DNA of 64,000 nt from Acidisarcina polymorpha (lineage in GTDB: Bacteria; Acidobacteriota; Terriglobia; Terriglobales; Acidobacteriaceae). Below are positions 18,528 through 28,616 of the stretch, one piece after another (the stretch's first letter is position 1; every line of letters starts with the position of its first letter). The position numbers and the translations under genes are program-made. The stretch is taken from positions 1,488,001 to 1,552,000 of the forward strand of contig NZ_CP030840.1 of NCBI RefSeq assembly GCF_003330725.1. The letters run 5' to 3'. The notes below the pieces were generated by a model. The model was not told the DNA's origin and did no database searches. It was given only the letters and a program-made list of their open reading frames with translations.

Positions 18528-18653
18528 AGCAGAAGTGCAGATGTTGGGATGAGCCTGGGCATCGTTTCTGCAGCCCTGCTAGACAGGCATCAACGGCGAA
18601 GCTGCGATCGCTGAAAAGATCACCGCAGCATCCTATAGGTTTGAGAGGAATTT

Positions 18654-19214
18654 ATGGCTAGAACTGAATCCGCAATGATTCCGCTGGGAACGGCGGCCCC
18701 GGCTTTTGACCTTGCAGATGTGATCTCCGGGGAACACAGAACCCTGGAACAGCTTCGCGGCGAACATGGTTTGCTGGTGATGTTCATCTGCAAACACTGT
18801 CCATTCGTGATGCATGTCGAGAAAGAACTTGCGGCGATCGGCAAGGACTTTGCCGGGAAAGGGATCGGCATCGTGGCGATCAGCAGCAACGATGCAGAGG
18901 CACATCCGGAGGACGCTCCAGAGAGTCTTAAGCGGCAGGCAGAGAAGTTAGGGTTTGACTTTCGTTATCTTTACGACGAGACCCAGGAAGTGGCCCGGGC
19001 CTACAGTGCCACTTGCACTCCGGACTTCTTCTTGTTCGATAAGGGCCTGAAGCTTGTGTATCGAGGGCAGCTTGACGACAGCCGCCCCAGTAATCTGGTT
19101 CCAGTCACGGGAAGAGATCTTCGCTCTGCGATGAATTTGTTGCTGGAGAACAAGCCGGTCCCAGAACAACAAAAGCCAAGTATCGGTTGCAACATCAAAT
19201 GGAAGAACTCGTAA
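18654..19214 (+). CDS. Thioredoxin-fold (AhpC/TSA-like) protein
   Basis: A 186-residue redoxin. The start IPLGTAAPAFDLADV is typical of the AhpC/TSA and TlpA group. The redox motif is CKHC (Cys46-Cys49) in MFICKHCPFVMHVEKEL, and a further cysteine occurs in YSATCTPDFFLF near the cis-proline. This fits the small cytoplasmic thioredoxin-family proteins with a CxHCP motif seen in many bacteria; the partner is unknown. There is no signal peptide. GAGAGGAA before the ATG is a good ribosome-binding site. It ends convergent to galU. Confidence 0.88.
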   Translation: MARTESAMIPLGTAAPAFDLADVISGEHRTLEQLRGEHGLLVMFICKHCPFVMHVEKELAAIGKDFAGKGIGIVAISSNDAEAHPEDAPESLKRQAEKLGFDFRYLYDETQEVARAYSATCTPDFFLFDKGLKLVYRGQLDDSRPSNLVPVTGRDLRSAMNLLLENKPVPEQQKPSIGCNIKWKNS

Positions 19215-19302
19215 CCGTAATAGCTACTCATTCGCAGCGCTCGAGATTCTTGTCCTGCCCGTAGTGGCGAACTGCCTACTGACATCGAGGAAGCCACGCG
19301 CA

Positions 19303-20178
19303 CTATAGCGACAAGGTCTTCAAATACTCGCGAAATTGCGGACCCAGGTCTTCGCGTTTGAGGGCGAATTCGACGGTTGCCTTGAGCATGCCGAATTTGT
19401 CACCGGCATCGTGACGAATTCCCTCGAAGTTGAAGCCGTAGACCTTTTCACTCTTCAGCAGGGCCTTGATGCCATCGGTCAGCTGCAATTCGCCGCCGGC
19501 GCCAGGAGTAATTGTTTCCAGTTCGTCGAAAATTGCAGGGGTGAGGATGTACCGGCCAATGATGGCGAACTTCGACGGCGCGTCCTCAAGCTTCGGTTTT
19601 TCGACCATCCCCCTGGCTTCGAGGATGTTCTTGTCTTCTGGGCTGGGTGTGCAGTCGAGGACTCCGTAGGCCGAGATTGCCGGGCCCTCGATCTCCATGG
19701 TGGCGAGAACGGTGCTCTGGACCCGGTCGTAGACATCCATCATCTGCTTGATGCACGAGGTTTTGGCATCAATGACGTCGTCGGGAAGGATGACTGCGAA
19801 CGGCTCATCGCCCACCAGATCTTTGGCCATTAACACGGCGTGGCCAAGACCCTTGGCCTCCTTCTGGCGAATGCTCACGATGTGCGCCATGCTTGAAACT
19901 TTCCGGCTTAACTCGAGGAGAGCCTTCTTGCCTCGCGCCTCAAGCAGGGCGTCGAGCTCATAGCTGATGTCGAAGTGGTCCTCGATTGCCGACTTTCCGC
20001 GTCCGGTAACGATAATGATCTCTTCGATGCCGGCGGCGACTGCCTCCTCAACGCCATATTGGATGATGGGCTTGTCGACCAGCGACAGCATCTCCTTGGG
20101 GATAGCCTTGGTTGCCGGTAGAAATCGCGTGCCGAGCCCGGCCGCTGGAAATACTGCCTTACGCACTTTCTTAGCCAT
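19303..20178 (-). CDS. galU: UTP--glucose-1-phosphate uridylyltransferase
   Basis: A 291-residue nucleotidyltransferase making UDP-glucose from UTP and glucose-1-phosphate, for envelope polysaccharides. The signature AVFPAAGLGTRFLPATKAIP begins at residue 8; KPIIQYGVEEAVAAGIEEII, GLGHAVLMAKDLVGDEPFAV, the metal-binding PDDVID segment and GRYILTPAIFDELE follow, all typical of bacterial GalU. The length is normal. It stands alone, 231 bases downstream of the DUF885 gene. Confidence 0.97.
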   Translation of the reverse strand: MAKKVRKAVFPAAGLGTRFLPATKAIPKEMLSLVDKPIIQYGVEEAVAAGIEEIIIVTGRGKSAIEDHFDISYELDALLEARGKKALLELSRKVSSMAHIVSIRQKEAKGLGHAVLMAKDLVGDEPFAVILPDDVIDAKTSCIKQMMDVYDRVQSTVLATMEIEGPAISAYGVLDCTPSPEDKNILEARGMVEKPKLEDAPSKFAIIGRYILTPAIFDELETITPGAGGELQLTDGIKALLKSEKVYGFNFEGIRHDAGDKFGMLKATVEFALKREDLGPQFREYLKTLSL

Positions 20179-20409
20179 GGAATGCCCTTAGCTCCTTGTT
20201 CTTAAAAGCAAGAGTACAGATGGTGTGTCTGCCGGAAGTTGGTTCTGGCGGGTAATCTCCTGGAAGATAAGCCTGCCGACTTGAGTAGTCTCCATGAGAG
20301 TAGCTGTACTTCTACCTGAGATTTACTTCTGGGACGATGAGAAAGACAAGGTTGACCCCACAAGCATATCGCAGTCACAAATACTCCTCAGAGCATCGGA
20401 TGCAATTCC

Positions 20410-22182
20410 TCAGAGCGTCGGTGAGTCGTCACCCATCATTTCCCTACGTACGATCTTGATTGGGGGAAAGCCTTCCTTGAGGAAGGCATCATGGAACTGC
20501 TCGAGCGAAAAAGCGTCACCCTGTTTTTTCTTCATATCGGCGCGAAGCTTCATGATCTGCAGTTTTCCAAGCGTGTAGTAGAGGTAAGTGGGGTCGGAAG
20601 TTCCGCGCTTGGTTTCGACAGTGGCCGTCGAGTGGGATTGATAGCCCTCTTTCACGAAGAAATCGACTGCCTGATCGAAGCTCATCTTTCCGGTATGCAT
20701 TTGAATGCCGACGATGAAGCGAGCGTCGCGCAGCAGGGCATCCTGCAATTGGCCGAGGCGAATCAGCTTGGCCTCGCGGGCATCTTTGGCTCCGGCGCCG
20801 GGTTGGCCGTAGCCCTGATCAAGCATCATCTGTTCGCAATAATGGGCCCACCCCTCGGCGTTGCTCGATGCGCCAAGCAGCTTGCGGACTTTGCTCGGGG
20901 CCTCTGGAACCCAGAGAAACTGGACGTAATGGCCGGGATAGGCCTCGTGCACCGAGGTGCTCACGATGGTGCCAATGTTGAAGGCGGCCATATAGTCGGA
21001 GACCTGGGCGGGGGTGGCATTCTTGTCCGGCAAGGTGACGTTGAAATACGCCTTGGTCGAATGGGTTTCGAAGGGGCCAGGAGTATCCATCGATGCGAAC
21101 GTCGTCGCCCGCATAAATGGAGGAGTCTCTTCGAGTGTCGGCTGCACTTCGGAGGGAATGGTGACGATTTTCTTTTCACGAATGAAGCCGATCAGGGTCT
21201 CGAACTGATCGTGAAAGGCCTGCAGCAGATGATCTGGCGCCGGGTGGACGGCGGCGAGCTCGGCGAGTACTTCCTTCGGAGTCTTGCTGGGATCGACTTC
21301 CTTGGCAATCCGGTCGAACTCCGCCTGATTTTTATGCAGGTCGGCGTTCCCTATCTTCAGGAGGCTATCCAGCGGCGTATCGACCATCTCGTCGTAGAGA
21401 AGCTTCTTCGAGAAGGCGTCGGCACCGAGACGGAAGTCGCCGTTCGAGCGAGGCAGCAGATCCCTCTTCATCCACTTTTCGTAGTCCTGCAATGCGGAGA
21501 TCACCGCGGCATTGGACTTGGCGAAATCGGCTTTGACCGTTGGATCGGTGGCATCCTGGAATGCCTCCGGCACGTCGTTCTGAAAGAAGCTGATGATGTC
21601 GGGAATCTGCTGAAGCGCGATCTCGGTATAGATGTGGGGAGGGTTCTTGAGGTTCTCGCGGGCGGCCACGAAGACCGCGGGGATTTTCTGCTCGCGGGCG
21701 ATGACCGATTTCAGCCGCTGATCGGCGGGCGCGAATTTGCGCTCCATCAGGCTGAAGATGCTTCCGGTGACGCCGCTCGAGTAATTGTCTGGATTCTTCT
21801 CCCATTGCCGGATGGTCTGCAACGACAACAGTTCGCCCCGGATGTTTGCGAGAACCAGTTGAAGGTCGCCCTGGGTCGTCACATCGAGTTGGGCGGCGGG
21901 AATCGCGGAAAATTTCTTTTCAAAATCCTGAAGAGTGGAGATTTGAGCACCGAAGCCGGCGCGGGTAAAGTTCTCCAGCTGATCATCGTACTGATGGAAG
22001 CCGCTGAGAGTGCCGCTGGTCGGCTCATATTTGAAATATGCCTGATCGAAGTACTGTTCGGCGAGAGCGGTAAAAGACTGGGCTGCAGGCGAGGCGGTCT
22101 GATTTTGAGCGGAGGCCATTCGGCCTGCAATCGGCATGATTGTTCCACAAGCCAAAAGAACAGCGGCTGTCATCTTCTTCAA
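20410..22182 (-). CDS. Secreted DUF885 (putative metallopeptidase-like) protein
   Basis: A 590-residue protein with a signal peptide (residues 1-~25). It matches the DUF885 family: a long helical body, QFETLIGFIREKKIVTIPSE, then the family core TSVHEAYPGHYVQFLWVPEA, whose HEAYPGH resembles a zinc site of M32-like carboxypeptidases, followed by GWAHYCEQMMLDQGY. The tail SFDQAVDFFVKEGYQS...YLYYTLGKLQIMKLR is also typical. Activity is unproven for most members; a peptidase is the usual guess. It lies 41 bases after mfd and is probably cotranscribed with it. Confidence 0.88.
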   Translation of the reverse strand: MKKMTAAVLLACGTIMPIAGRMASAQNQTASPAAQSFTALAEQYFDQAYFKYEPTSGTLSGFHQYDDQLENFTRAGFGAQISTLQDFEKKFSAIPAAQLDVTTQGDLQLVLANIRGELLSLQTIRQWEKNPDNYSSGVTGSIFSLMERKFAPADQRLKSVIAREQKIPAVFVAARENLKNPPHIYTEIALQQIPDIISFFQNDVPEAFQDATDPTVKADFAKSNAAVISALQDYEKWMKRDLLPRSNGDFRLGADAFSKKLLYDEMVDTPLDSLLKIGNADLHKNQAEFDRIAKEVDPSKTPKEVLAELAAVHPAPDHLLQAFHDQFETLIGFIREKKIVTIPSEVQPTLEETPPFMRATTFASMDTPGPFETHSTKAYFNVTLPDKNATPAQVSDYMAAFNIGTIVSTSVHEAYPGHYVQFLWVPEAPSKVRKLLGASSNAEGWAHYCEQMMLDQGYGQPGAGAKDAREAKLIRLGQLQDALLRDARFIVGIQMHTGKMSFDQAVDFFVKEGYQSHSTATVETKRGTSDPTYLYYTLGKLQIMKLRADMKKKQGDAFSLEQFHDAFLKEGFPPIKIVRREMMGDDSPTL

Positions 22183-22223
22183 AGTAGGCCTTCCTCAATC
22201 AAGTTGGAACTATAGGTGGTTGT

Positions 22224-25200
22224 TCATTGCGCTGCTACTTCTTCCAGCTCCAATTCGTCGAGCAACAGACGAATCTCCATCAGCACTTCCTGCGGCTGCG
22301 ACGATGTGAGCGGGTAACGAAGCACGCCCTGCGGGGTGAACTGCGCGCCGCGCTTCACATTTTTCGCCACCAGCATCATAAGCCGTCCCGGATCCACATT
22401 GGCCTTCTCCATGAAGCGAAGATGGATCTGGTCGCGTTTGCGATCCACCTGCGACACGCCGACACGCTCGCATTCGAGACGCAGGATGGCCGCTTCGAGC
22501 AGGTGAATGACGCTTTCCGGTGGCGGCCCATAACGGTCCTCGAGTTCGGCGCGAACATCGGTAAGCGTGACCTCGTCCTGGGCCCCTGCAATCTTCTTGT
22601 AGATGCGCAGCCGTTGATTTTCTTCGGGTATATAGCTCTCGTCGACGCGCAGGCTAATGCCGAGATTGAGCTGCGTCGTGGTGCGCTCTTCGCGTTCTTC
22701 GCCCTTCAGCTTGCTGACCGCTTCTTCGAGCATCGAGGTGTAAAGCTCAAAGCCGATGGCTTCGATATGACCGCTCTGTTCGCCGCCGAGCATGTTGCCG
22801 GCGCCGCGTAGTTCGAGGTCGAGTGCGGCGATTTTGAAACCGGCGCCGAGATCGGAAAACTCCTTCAACGCGGCCAGACGGCGGCGGGCAATCTCGGTCA
22901 GCTCTTGCTCGGCGGGAATCAGCAAGTAGGAATAAGCGCGGCGGTTGGAGCGCCCGACCCGGCCTCGGAGCTGGTAGAGCTCGGAGAGTCCGTGTCGATC
23001 GGCGCGATTGATGAGGATGGTATTGGCGAGCGGGATGTCGAGGCCGTTTTCGATGATCGTGGTTGCGACCAGCACATCGTACTCGTGGTTCATAAAGGCC
23101 AGCATCACGCGCTCAAGTTCGGCCTCGCCCATCTGGCCATGACCGACGATTACCCGCGCCGCCGGAACGAGCTCGTGGATCTTCGCGGCGATTTCGTAGA
23201 TCGTCTCCACCCGATTATGGACGAAATAGACCTGCCCGCCGCGCTCCAGCTCAACCTCGACGGCGGAGCGGACGAGCTTTTCATCGAACTTAGCGACAAC
23301 GGTTTGAATCGCCATGCGATCTTTGGGTGGAGTTTCGATGACGCTCATATCCCGCAGACCGACGAGCGACATATGCAGGGTGCGCGGAATCGGCGTGGCG
23401 GACATTGCGAGAACATCAATCTCGCGGCGCATCTGCTTCAAACGCTCTTTGTGACGAACTCCAAAACGCTGCTCTTCGTCGACCACCAGAAGGCCGAGAT
23501 CATGGAACTTCAAGTCCTTGGATAACAGGCGGTGAGTGCCGATGAGGATGTCGACGCGGCCGCTCTCGACTCGTTCAAGAATGACCTTTTGCTCTTTCGG
23601 CGTACGGAAGCGGGAGATCATCTCAATCTCGATCGGGAACTGCTTGAAGCGCTTCTTGAAGGTCTCGAAGTGCTGAAAACTGAGCACCGTGGTTGGCGTG
23701 AGCACGGCCGCCTGCTTGCCATCTTGGACGGCCTTGAAGGCGGCGCGCATGGCCACTTCGGTCTTGCCGTAACCCACATCGCCGCAGAGCAAGCGATCCA
23801 TCGGCATGGTTGATTCCATGTCGCGCTTGATATCGGCAATCGCGGATAGCTGGTCGTCGGTCTCGTTGTAGTCGAAGGCGTCTTCAAACTCGCGCTGGAA
23901 CTCGTTGTCCGGCGGGAAAGCGTGGCCTTGCGCGGCCTTGCGCTGCGCGTAAAGCTTGAGCAGCTCGTCGGCCATGTCCTGCATGGCCTTCTTGACGCGG
24001 GCCTTAGTCTTGGCCCACTGCTGCGATCCGAGCCGGTTGAGCACGGGCGCGGGACCTGCGTCAGTCGAGCGGTATTTCTGAATGAGATCGAGCCGGGTGA
24101 GGGGTACATAAAGCCGCGCCTGCTCGGCGAATTCGAGAATCATGAATTCGACAGTCACCCCGTCCTGCTCGATCTCTTTGAGGCCAAGATAGCGGGCGAT
24201 GCCGTGTTCGACATGGACGACATAGTCGCCGATGGTCAGGTCGCGGAAATCGGAGACGAAGGCGGCAGTCTTCGATTTCCTGGCTACCGGGCGGGCGGTG
24301 ACGTCGGCTTCATCGGTAAGGTCGTTGGCCCCGAACAAGACGAGGTTTGAGTCGGGAAAGCTCACGCCATTCGCAATCGTGGCACGAACAAGAATAGGGG
24401 TACGAAGATCGCCGGCGAGATAGCTTGACTCGTCATAGATGTTTTCGCTGCCCGCATGCTGGGTGCGGCTGCCGAGTCGATAGGGCAGGCCATACTCGCG
24501 GAGCAGATTGGCGAGCCGCTCGACTTCGCCCTGATTGGGGACAGCGAGCAGCATGTGGACTGATTGCTCCATCAGCGTCTTCAGCTGCTCGATCAAGGCC
24601 GGGATCGATCCATGAAAGCGCAGCGTGGGGCGCGACGAGAAGGCGACTTCGTCCAGCGTCGTGTCTTCCTCGAGCACGTCCACTGCTCCAAGCTGATCGA
24701 TGTCCAACCCGGGATTCGAGGCCAGCGTAGCGAGCAGTCGCTCGGGCTCAAGATACACGTCTGCGGGGGTAATCAGTGATCCGATGCCGCTCCGGTCATG
24801 GCGCTGTTCGACCTTGTTCCACCAGCGTTCGAGCTGGTTCTTGATCATGGCCGGCTCTTCGACAAAGACCTGACAGCGAGGAAAGAGGTCGAAGATGGTG
24901 CCATCGGCGCCAGCGATCGTCGAGAAGAACTCCCAGCCAGGAAAGACGGTGACCCCGCCAGCGGAGATGGCGCGCTCGACGCTGGCATCCGCGCCGTCTT
25001 CGAGCGAACTGCCGCTGAGACGAGCGTGGACGGCGGCCAAAAGGCGCTCGGTCACTGGCGTTTCGGTGAGCGGAAGCAAGGTGGTTTCATCGAGCGGCGA
25101 AGAGGAGCGCTGCGAGTCTGGATCGAACTTCCGCATCGATTCGATCTCATCGCCAAAGAAGTCGATGCGAACGGGACGGTCCATCTCCGGCGAGTAGATA

Positions 25201-25778
25201 TCGAGGATGCCGCCGCGGCGGGTAAACTGTCCGGGCATCTCGACGATGTCCATCGACGAATAGCCGATGCTGGCGAGATGGCCGGTCAATTCCTCCACAT
25301 CAATATCTTCGCCGCGCCGGAGGACCCTTGCCAGGTCGAGATAGTAGCTCGCGGGGAACATGCGCATGGCGGTCGCTTCGACTGGGGCTATGACGATCGA
25401 AGCTGCGCCGGTAGCAATCTTCCAGAGTGCCGAAGCGCGCTGCTCCTGGACGTCCGGATGGGGGGAAAGATTTTCGAAAGGAAGAACGTCGTGCGCGGGC
25501 AGCTTCACGACCCGGTCGGGAGCAATGGCGCCAGTTAGATCGCAGGCGGCGCGAACCGAGAGTTGGAGGGCATCGGCCGCCTTGTTGTCGGCGACAACCA
25601 CCACCACCGGCACTTGGGCTGCCTTGGCAAACAGGGGGAGATGCAAGGCTCTGGCAGTTGAGGTCAATCCGGAGACACGCCTCCGCCCCGCGGTCAGGCT
25701 TAGATGCCGGCGAACCCGCTCAAAGGAGTCAGAGTGTTCCAGGTCCGCGAGCAGGTCGCGGACGAAGGGAAGAACCAT
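22224..25778 (-). CDS. mfd: Transcription-repair coupling factor
   Basis: A 1184-residue SF2 translocase that removes stalled RNA polymerase and recruits UvrA. Order: UvrB-like N-terminal region, the RNA polymerase-interacting CarD-like domain near residues 510-575 ([20 protein letters not shown]), helicase domain 1 with Walker [10 protein letters not shown] and the DEEQ box [17 protein letters not shown], helicase domain 2 ([39 protein letters not shown]), and the C-terminal TRCF domain ([20 protein letters not shown]). Length and domains are standard. It is in the middle of a leftward unit, between rsmI and the DUF885 gene. Confidence 0.98.
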   Translation of the reverse strand: MVLPFVRDLLADLEHSDSFERVRRHLSLTAGRRRVSGLTSTARALHLPLFAKAAQVPVVVVVADNKAADALQLSVRAACDLTGAIAPDRVVKLPAHDVLPFENLSPHPDVQEQRASALWKIATGAASIVIAPVEATAMRMFPASYYLDLARVLRRGEDIDVEELTGHLASIGYSSMDIVEMPGQFTRRGGILDIYSPEMDRPVRIDFFGDEIESMRKFDPDSQRSSSPLDETTLLPLTETPVTERLLAAVHARLSGSSLEDGADASVERAISAGGVTVFPGWEFFSTIAGADGTIFDLFPRCQVFVEEPAMIKNQLERWWNKVEQRHDRSGIGSLITPADVYLEPERLLATLASNPGLDIDQLGAVDVLEEDTTLDEVAFSSRPTLRFHGSIPALIEQLKTLMEQSVHMLLAVPNQGEVERLANLLREYGLPYRLGSRTQHAGSENIYDESSYLAGDLRTPILVRATIANGVSFPDSNLVLFGANDLTDEADVTARPVARKSKTAAFVSDFRDLTIGDYVVHVEHGIARYLGLKEIEQDGVTVEFMILEFAEQARLYVPLTRLDLIQKYRSTDAGPAPVLNRLGSQQWAKTKARVKKAMQDMADELLKLYAQRKAAQGHAFPPDNEFQREFEDAFDYNETDDQLSAIADIKRDMESTMPMDRLLCGDVGYGKTEVAMRAAFKAVQDGKQAAVLTPTTVLSFQHFETFKKRFKQFPIEIEMISRFRTPKEQKVILERVESGRVDILIGTHRLLSKDLKFHDLGLLVVDEEQRFGVRHKERLKQMRREIDVLAMSATPIPRTLHMSLVGLRDMSVIETPPKDRMAIQTVVAKFDEKLVRSAVEVELERGGQVYFVHNRVETIYEIAAKIHELVPAARVIVGHGQMGEAELERVMLAFMNHEYDVLVATTIIENGLDIPLANTILINRADRHGLSELYQLRGRVGRSNRRAYSYLLIPAEQELTEIARRRLAALKEFSDLGAGFKIAALDLELRGAGNMLGGEQSGHIEAIGFELYTSMLEEAVSKLKGEEREERTTTQLNLGISLRVDESYIPEENQRLRIYKKIAGAQDEVTLTDVRAELEDRYGPPPESVIHLLEAAILRLECERVGVSQVDRKRDQIHLRFMEKANVDPGRLMMLVAKNVKRGAQFTPQGVLRYPLTSSQPQEVLMEIRLLLDELELEEVAAQ

Positions 25779-25847
25779 ACTCTCTTCATGGTATCTGATC
25801 GTGAGACAAGACGAAGCGAGGAGCGCCGAACCGATGCCTAAGCTTCC

Positions 25848-26729
25848 TTACCTGCGCGACCGCTCGCGCTGCATCTCCCGATACGCTTCGCTCTTCGAGA
25901 TTCCGCGCTCGCGCGCCGCGCGCTTGAGGGCGGCCATTTCGTCCAGGCCTTCACTCTTTTGCAACGCGGCGACCCGCTCTTTCAGGCTGGTGCTGATTCC
26001 CACCTGGTCGCCGGTGAGCGGCTTGGCTTCGACTAACAGGGTGATCTCTCCGCGAACCCGATCGCGGCTGGCCAGATTGGATCGAACCTCGCTCACAGTT
26101 CCACGCAGGAATTCTTCGTGGAGCTTGGTAAGCTCGCGAGCGACCGCGACTCGGCATTCCGACCCCCAGACCTTGGCCACATCTTCGAGCGTTTCCAGGA
26201 TCCGATGCGGGGCTTCATAGAAGACCAGCGTCAAGATTTCACCCTCGCGAACCCGCTCAGCCAGCGCCTCCAGTTCGGCGCGGCGGGCTCCGCTCTTGGC
26301 GGCGAGAAATCCGACGTAGAGAAAGCTCGATGCCGATAGTCCCGACGCGACGAGCGCGCTCAATGCGGCGTTGGCCCCGGGGATGGGATAGACGGCGATG
26401 CCGGCTTCGATGGCCGCCCGGGCCAGGGTCATCCCGGGATCGGAGATGCCTGGCATTCCTGCATCCGAGACCACCGCGATGCTGGCGCCAGCTTGCAGTT
26501 GTTCGATAAATTCGGGCGTCTTCTCGGTTTCGTTATGTTCGTGGCAACTGGTGGTCGGCGTGGCTATTCCGTAGTGGTTGAGGAGTTTCTGGGTCTGCCG
26601 GGTATCTTCGCAGGCGATGCGATTGACGCTCTTCAGCACCCGCAGCGCCCTCAAGGTGATGTCTTCGAGGTTGCCGATGGGGGTTCCGACCAGGTAAAGT
26701 CCGGGAGCTAATCGCTGGTCATCTGCCAT
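25848..26729 (-). CDS. rsmI: 16S rRNA (cytidine-1402-2'-O)-methyltransferase
   Basis: A 293-residue SAM-dependent enzyme of the tetrapyrrole-methylase fold. The start LYLVGTPIGNLEDITLRALR, then CEDTRQTQKLLNHYGI, VSDAGMPGISDPG and YEAPHRILETLEDVAKVWG are all RsmI signatures. It methylates C1402 in the decoding centre of 16S rRNA. The C-terminal ~50 residues carry a helix-turn-helix-like tail (ALKRAARERGISKSEAYREM), common in the family. It is 29 bases downstream of the M50-like gene and 69 bases upstream of mfd. Confidence 0.96.
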   Translation of the reverse strand: MADDQRLAPGLYLVGTPIGNLEDITLRALRVLKSVNRIACEDTRQTQKLLNHYGIATPTTSCHEHNETEKTPEFIEQLQAGASIAVVSDAGMPGISDPGMTLARAAIEAGIAVYPIPGANAALSALVASGLSASSFLYVGFLAAKSGARRAELEALAERVREGEILTLVFYEAPHRILETLEDVAKVWGSECRVAVARELTKLHEEFLRGTVSEVRSNLASRDRVRGEITLLVEAKPLTGDQVGISTSLKERVAALQKSEGLDEMAALKRAARERGISKSEAYREMQRERSRR

Positions 26730-26758
26730 TCTATGAATCCCGGTTTCCTGCTCCTCTG

Positions 26759-27865
26759 CTAGCGCTGGCGCTGCAGCTTGCGATGCTCAGCCAGCAATCC
26801 CATGGAATGCATAAGGTTTTGCAGCGTCACGATGCCGACGATCCGTTCCCCCTCGGTCACGGGCATCAGAGAAAGACCACGTCCGGCAGTCATGCGGCGA
26901 ATCATCGCCCCGAGGGAATCTTCGGGCTGCGCGACCTGGAAGGCCCGGGACATGACTCCCTGCACGTAGCCGTTGCCATCGGCGCGCAGGGCGTCAAGAA
27001 TACTCTGCCGCGAGACGATTCCTACGAGATTGACGCCCCGCACTACGGGAAAATCATCCTGCAGGCTGTGAATGGTCTTGTATAGGGCATCCTCCAAGGT
27101 ATCGGACGGCGACATGGTGGAGAAGTCGGTCAGCATCACATCCTTCATGCGGACGTTGTCGACCACCGATTGGAAGAGGGTGCCCTGGTCTTCCAGTTGA
27201 CCGCCGATGAAGATGAAGAAGCCGGCCATCACCAGCCACGGGGTACGCAGCGCGATGCCGGCAGCGAAGATTAACACTGCGAGCACCTGGCTGATACCAG
27301 CGGCCGAACGGCTGGCCTGGGCGGCTTCACGAGAACGCTTGAATTCACCCAGCAGAATTCTTCCGCCATCCAGCGGATAGGCAGGCACAAGATTGATCAG
27401 GCCGAGGAAAATGTTGACCCAAACCGCCGAGCGCATCAGGTGCGCGGTGGTGATCCAGGGGAATTCAAGGAGGCTCACCTGCGAGGTTGACCCGGCGATG
27501 AGGCCAGCCACAATTAACCCGAACGACAGGTTTGCGAGTGGTCCTAACATGGCCATCGGTGTCTGCACTTTGGGGCTGGAGGCGCGCTCGGTGCTCTCCG
27601 GATTGGCATAGGCGTAGAGGCCGCCGGTCGGGAGCAGCAGGATATTGCGAATCTGCAAGCCGAAGTAGGCGGCGCCGAGGACGCGAACTGCCTCGCGCAC
27701 AGTGACCGCGGCAAGCAGCAGAATCCACAACATCATCCCCCGCCAGATGCTGAGATTGACCGCGGTCGCACCCAACATGCAGGGTCCGGTGAGCAGCAGG
27801 AAGAAAGCATGGATGCGGACATCAACCCCGAACCATCGTCCCATTGGGAATGACCAACCACGCAT
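26759..27865 (-). CDS. Site-2-protease-like membrane protein with CBS pair, zinc ligands lost
   Basis: A 368-residue protein from the ATG at 27865, which has GGAG six bases upstream; a longer frame starts at 27898 without support. It aligns with CBS-containing M50 proteases: opening WFGVDVRIHAFFLLL, a motif-1 helix, LLPTGG, then a second motif NLVPAYPLDGGRIL, and two CBS units after about residue 225. The zinc motif HExxH is replaced by R57-E58-A-V-R61 in AAVTVREAVRVLGAAYFG: the glutamate remains but both histidines are arginines. The Asp of the LDG motif is kept. So it is probably a non-proteolytic relative, perhaps a regulated scaffold. It is first in the unit M50-like - rsmI - mfd - DUF885. 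Confidence 0.85.
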   Translation of the reverse strand: MRGWSFPMGRWFGVDVRIHAFFLLLTGPCMLGATAVNLSIWRGMMLWILLLAAVTVREAVRVLGAAYFGLQIRNILLLPTGGLYAYANPESTERASSPKVQTPMAMLGPLANLSFGLIVAGLIAGSTSQVSLLEFPWITTAHLMRSAVWVNIFLGLINLVPAYPLDGGRILLGEFKRSREAAQASRSAAGISQVLAVLIFAAGIALRTPWLVMAGFFIFIGGQLEDQGTLFQSVVDNVRMKDVMLTDFSTMSPSDTLEDALYKTIHSLQDDFPVVRGVNLVGIVSRQSILDALRADGNGYVQGVMSRAFQVAQPEDSLGAMIRRMTAGRGLSLMPVTEGERIVGIVTLQNLMHSMGLLAEHRKLQRQR

Positions 27866-27975
27866 GGAGTGCTCCGTTCCTTGGCCGGCAGCGAGCAACC
27901 GGCTCTGGACATTGTAGAGGTTTGGGTCGGTTTGGACATACCGACAGCCCCGCTTTGCTAAGAACGGCTGCTAGC

Positions 27976-28578
27976 ATGAAGCGGATGCGGGTGATTTCCG
28001 GGATTTATCGTTCCCGCCGGCTTGCCGCTCCGGATGGGCTGGCGACTCGCCCCACCGGGGACCGGGTCCGCGAGACTCTGTTTAATATTTTGGCTCCGCG
28101 GATCGCCGGCGCGACCTTCGCGGATCTCTTCGCCGGCTCGGGGGCGAACGGAATTGAGGCGATCAGCCGGGGCGCAGGCATGGTCTTTTTTGTGGAGAAT
28201 GCGCCGCCAGCATTGGAGGCGCTTCGTCTCAATTTGAAGTCACTGGGGATCGTATCGGGCTTCGGCCTGGAACCGAGGAGCGTTTCCTCCTTTTTGCGCC
28301 GGCTGGCGCAACGGGAGCGCCGGCTGGACATCGTCTTTCTCGACCCGCCTTACGACGCGTTGCCAGAGTATGCCGTGACCCTCGATTTACTGGGAGGAGA
28401 GTGCAGCTCGCTGCTCGACCGCGAATCGATCGTTGTCGCCGAACACCGGCGAAAGCAGCCGCTTGCCGAGCAATATGGGGAGTTGGTTCGATACCGGGTG
28501 CGGGAGCAGGGCGACACCGCTCTCAGTTTCTTTCAACGGAAGAAGATGGATATTGAAGAGAGTTCTAGCCCGATTTGA
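27976..28578 (+). CDS. rsmD: 16S rRNA (guanine-966-N2)-methyltransferase
   Basis: A 200-residue methyltransferase from the ATG at 27976, which begins MKRMRVISGIYRSRRL as in the family; the open frame extends upstream into the divergent gene but that part is not coding. Motifs: TRPTGDRVRETLFNIL, SAM site FADLFAGSGANGIEAISRGA, and catalytic DPPY in IVFLDPPYDALPEY. It modifies G966 of 16S rRNA in the small subunit. It is divergent from the M50-like gene across 110 bases. Confidence 0.95.
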   Translation: MKRMRVISGIYRSRRLAAPDGLATRPTGDRVRETLFNILAPRIAGATFADLFAGSGANGIEAISRGAGMVFFVENAPPALEALRLNLKSLGIVSGFGLEPRSVSSFLRRLAQRERRLDIVFLDPPYDALPEYAVTLDLLGGECSSLLDRESIVVAEHRRKQPLAEQYGELVRYRVREQGDTALSFFQRKKMDIEESSSPI

Positions 28579-28616
28579 GTGCTATCTGATTTGAATGCTA
28601 CCCGGTCTGGGTATTA

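Noticed and set aside
20294-20578. 94-codon plus-strand frame starting MRVAVLLPEIYFW
   Set aside because: Most of it is antisense to the end of the DUF885 gene, it has no ribosome-binding site and no family resemblance.
20491-22215. 574-codon plus-strand frame
   Set aside because: Long antisense shadow of the DUF885 gene caused by GC-rich third positions; the minus-strand protein has signal peptide and family core.
27844-27975. Upstream extension of the rsmD frame
   Set aside because: It overlaps the divergent M50-like gene; ATG 27976 gives the normal family start.
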